Origin: Leclercia adecarboxylata
GTDB lineage: Bacteria > Pseudomonadota > Gammaproteobacteria > Enterobacterales > Enterobacteriaceae
Reading direction: 5' to 3'
DNA length: 26,066 nucleotides
NCBI GenBank assembly: GCA_002360945.1
Contig: DERO01000015.1
Coordinates: 1-26,066, forward strand
Each line of letters opens with the position of its first letter. The stretch's first letter is position 1. Of the stretch, positions 25,001-26,066 are shown in pieces. The notes under the pieces were generated by a model. The model worked only from the letters and a program-made list of their open reading frames with translations, did no database searches and was not told the DNA's origin. Position numbers and translations under genes: made by a program.

Positions 25001-26066
25001 CTACTGATACACCGGCAACAGATTAAAGCTCGACAGCACGTGCACCAGCGCGTTGCCAATCCCGAACACCAGAATCAGCGCAATCATCGGCTTGCCGCCC
25101 CAGACGCGGAATTTTGGGCTGCCGAAGCGTTTACGTGATTTACGCGCCAGCAGCGCCGGTACAATCGCCGCCCAGATGGTTGCCGCCAGCCCGGCATAGC
25201 CAATGGCATACAGGAAACCGTTCGGCCACAGCAGGCCACCGATCACCGGCGGCAGGAAGGTCAGCAGCGCAGTTTTCAGACGGCCCAGCGCGGAATCATC
25301 AAAGCCACACAAATCGGCCAGATAGTCAAACAGCCCCAGAGTTACGCCGAGGAATGAACTCGCCACGGCAAAGTTAGAGAAGATCACCAGCAGCAGATCC
25401 AGGCTACGGCTATTCAGCACCCCACTCAGGGCCTGCACCAGCACATCAATGTTACCGCCCTTCTGCGCGATACCGATGAACTCCGGACGCGGGATATTGC
25501 CCATCGTCCCCAGCAGCCAAATCACATACAGCCCCAGCGCCAGCAGCGTGCCGTAAACCAGGCAGCGGGTGATGGTGCGCGGATCTTTACCGTAATACTT
25601 CATCAGGCTCGGGACGTTGCCGTGATAGCCAAATGACGCCAGACAGAACGGCAGGGTCATCAGCAGATACGGCGAGTATGAGGTATTGCTCTCCGCCACG
25701 TTAAACAGGGTGGCAGGCGTGACGTGCCCCAGCAGGCTGCCGAAGGTCAGGAAGAAGGTGATGACCTTGGCACCCAGCACAATGGCCGTCATGCGGCTGA
25801 CCGCTTTGGTACTCATCCAGACGATAAACGCTACGGCCAGGGCGAAGCACAGCCCTGCTACGCGAGCCGGAACGTCCAGCGACATCTCCGAGAGGGTGTG
25901 ATGCAGAATCGAACCGCTCGCCGAGATATAGGCGTAGGTCAGGATATAGAGCACAAAGGCAATGGAGATGCCGTTGATGATGTTCCAGCGTTTGCCGAGC
26001 AGGTCGCGGGTGATGGTGTCGAAGCTCGAACCGATGCGGTAGTTGAGGTTAGCTTCGAGGATCATC
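25001..26066 (-). CDS. mtr: tryptophan-specific permease, N-terminus outside window
   Basis: This high-affinity tryptophan:H+ symporter of the aromatic amino acid permease (HAAAP) family sits in the inner membrane. The window holds the last 355 residues or so, ending [10 protein letters not shown]. By alignment to the 414-residue E. coli Mtr, about 60 N-terminal residues and the promoter lie beyond the right edge. The first visible residues, [21 protein letters not shown], are internal, so this ATG is not the real start. Many hydrophobic segments are visible. The motif [17 protein letters not shown] is typical of the family. In E. coli mtr is controlled by TrpR and TyrR, but those sites would be off-window. 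Confidence 0.96.
   Translation of the reverse strand, partial: MILEANLNYRIGSSFDTITRDLLGKRWNIINGISIAFVLYILTYAYISASGSILHHTLSEMSLDVPARVAGLCFALAVAFIVWMSTKAVSRMTAIVLGAKVITFFLTFGSLLGHVTPATLFNVAESNTSYSPYLLMTLPFCLASFGYHGNVPSLMKYYGKDPRTITRCLVYGTLLALGLYVIWLLGTMGNIPRPEFIGIAQKGGNIDVLVQALSGVLNSRSLDLLLVIFSNFAVASSFLGVTLGLFDYLADLCGFDDSALGRLKTALLTFLPPVIGGLLWPNGFLYAIGYAGLAATIWAAIVPALLARKSRKRFGSPKFRVWGGKPMIALILVFGIGNALVHVLSSFNLLPVYQ

Overview
This is a chromosomal stretch from a member of the Enterobacteriaceae. Most proteins look nearly identical, in sequence and length, to their Escherichia coli counterparts. The gene order from rnpB to mtr follows the E. coli backbone (rnpB-garK-R-L-P / garD ... rsmI / lpoA-yraN-diaA-dolP / yraR / yhbO / yhbP / yhbQ / yhbS-ubiT / ubiU-ubiV / yhbW / mtr). 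GC content is high in coding regions, which produces many long antisense open frames that I treat as shadows. A relative such as Enterobacter, Leclercia, Klebsiella or Citrobacter fits better than E. coli K-12, because a galactitol operon sits between garD and rsmI and yraQ is absent. The genus is an inference.

Region 1 (1-6684) holds the 3'-clipped RNase P RNA gene and the galactarate/glycerate system. GarP imports the aldarate. GarD dehydrates galactarate, GarL splits the keto-deoxy acid to pyruvate plus tartronate semialdehyde, GarR reduces the latter to glycerate, and GarK phosphorylates it. garPLRK and garD diverge from a 415-bp control region containing a good CRP site. A GC-rich hairpin with a U tract lies between garR and garK, and the rnpB promoter overlaps the garK stop codon.

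Region 2 (6685-13104) is a complete galactitol operon, gatYZABCD, followed by its DeoR-family repressor gene gatR. GatABC (PTS) imports galactitol as the 1-phosphate, GatD oxidises it to tagatose-6-phosphate, and GatYZ cleave tagatose-1,6-bisphosphate. No tagatose-6-phosphate kinase is encoded. The motif CTTTCG is repeated in the gatY promoter and again before gatR, and is the likely GatR recognition element. An intrinsic terminator lies between gatC and gatD, and a perfect 14-bp palindrome lies before gatR.

Region 3 (13120-14100) is a class II-like Fic protein with a C-terminal winged helix, just downstream of rsmI and convergent with gatR. It is the least ordinary gene in the window.

Region 4 (14105-26066) is conserved backbone. 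It covers rRNA methylation (rsmI), peptidoglycan synthase activation (lpoA), a nuclease-like protein (yraN), replication initiation control (diaA), an outer-membrane lipoprotein (dolP), small stress or accessory proteins (yraR, yhbO, yhbP, yhbQ, yhbS), the O2-independent ubiquinone genes (ubiT diverging from ubiUV), a luciferase-like oxidoreductase (yhbW), and most of the tryptophan permease mtr.

I see no tRNA, CRISPR array, insertion sequence, prophage or integrase. I found no convincing wholly new system. The best leads are regulatory: the CTTTCG arrays, the pre-gatR palindrome, a 12-bp inverted repeat that would mask the yhbW start region, intra-operon terminators, and the Fic protein.
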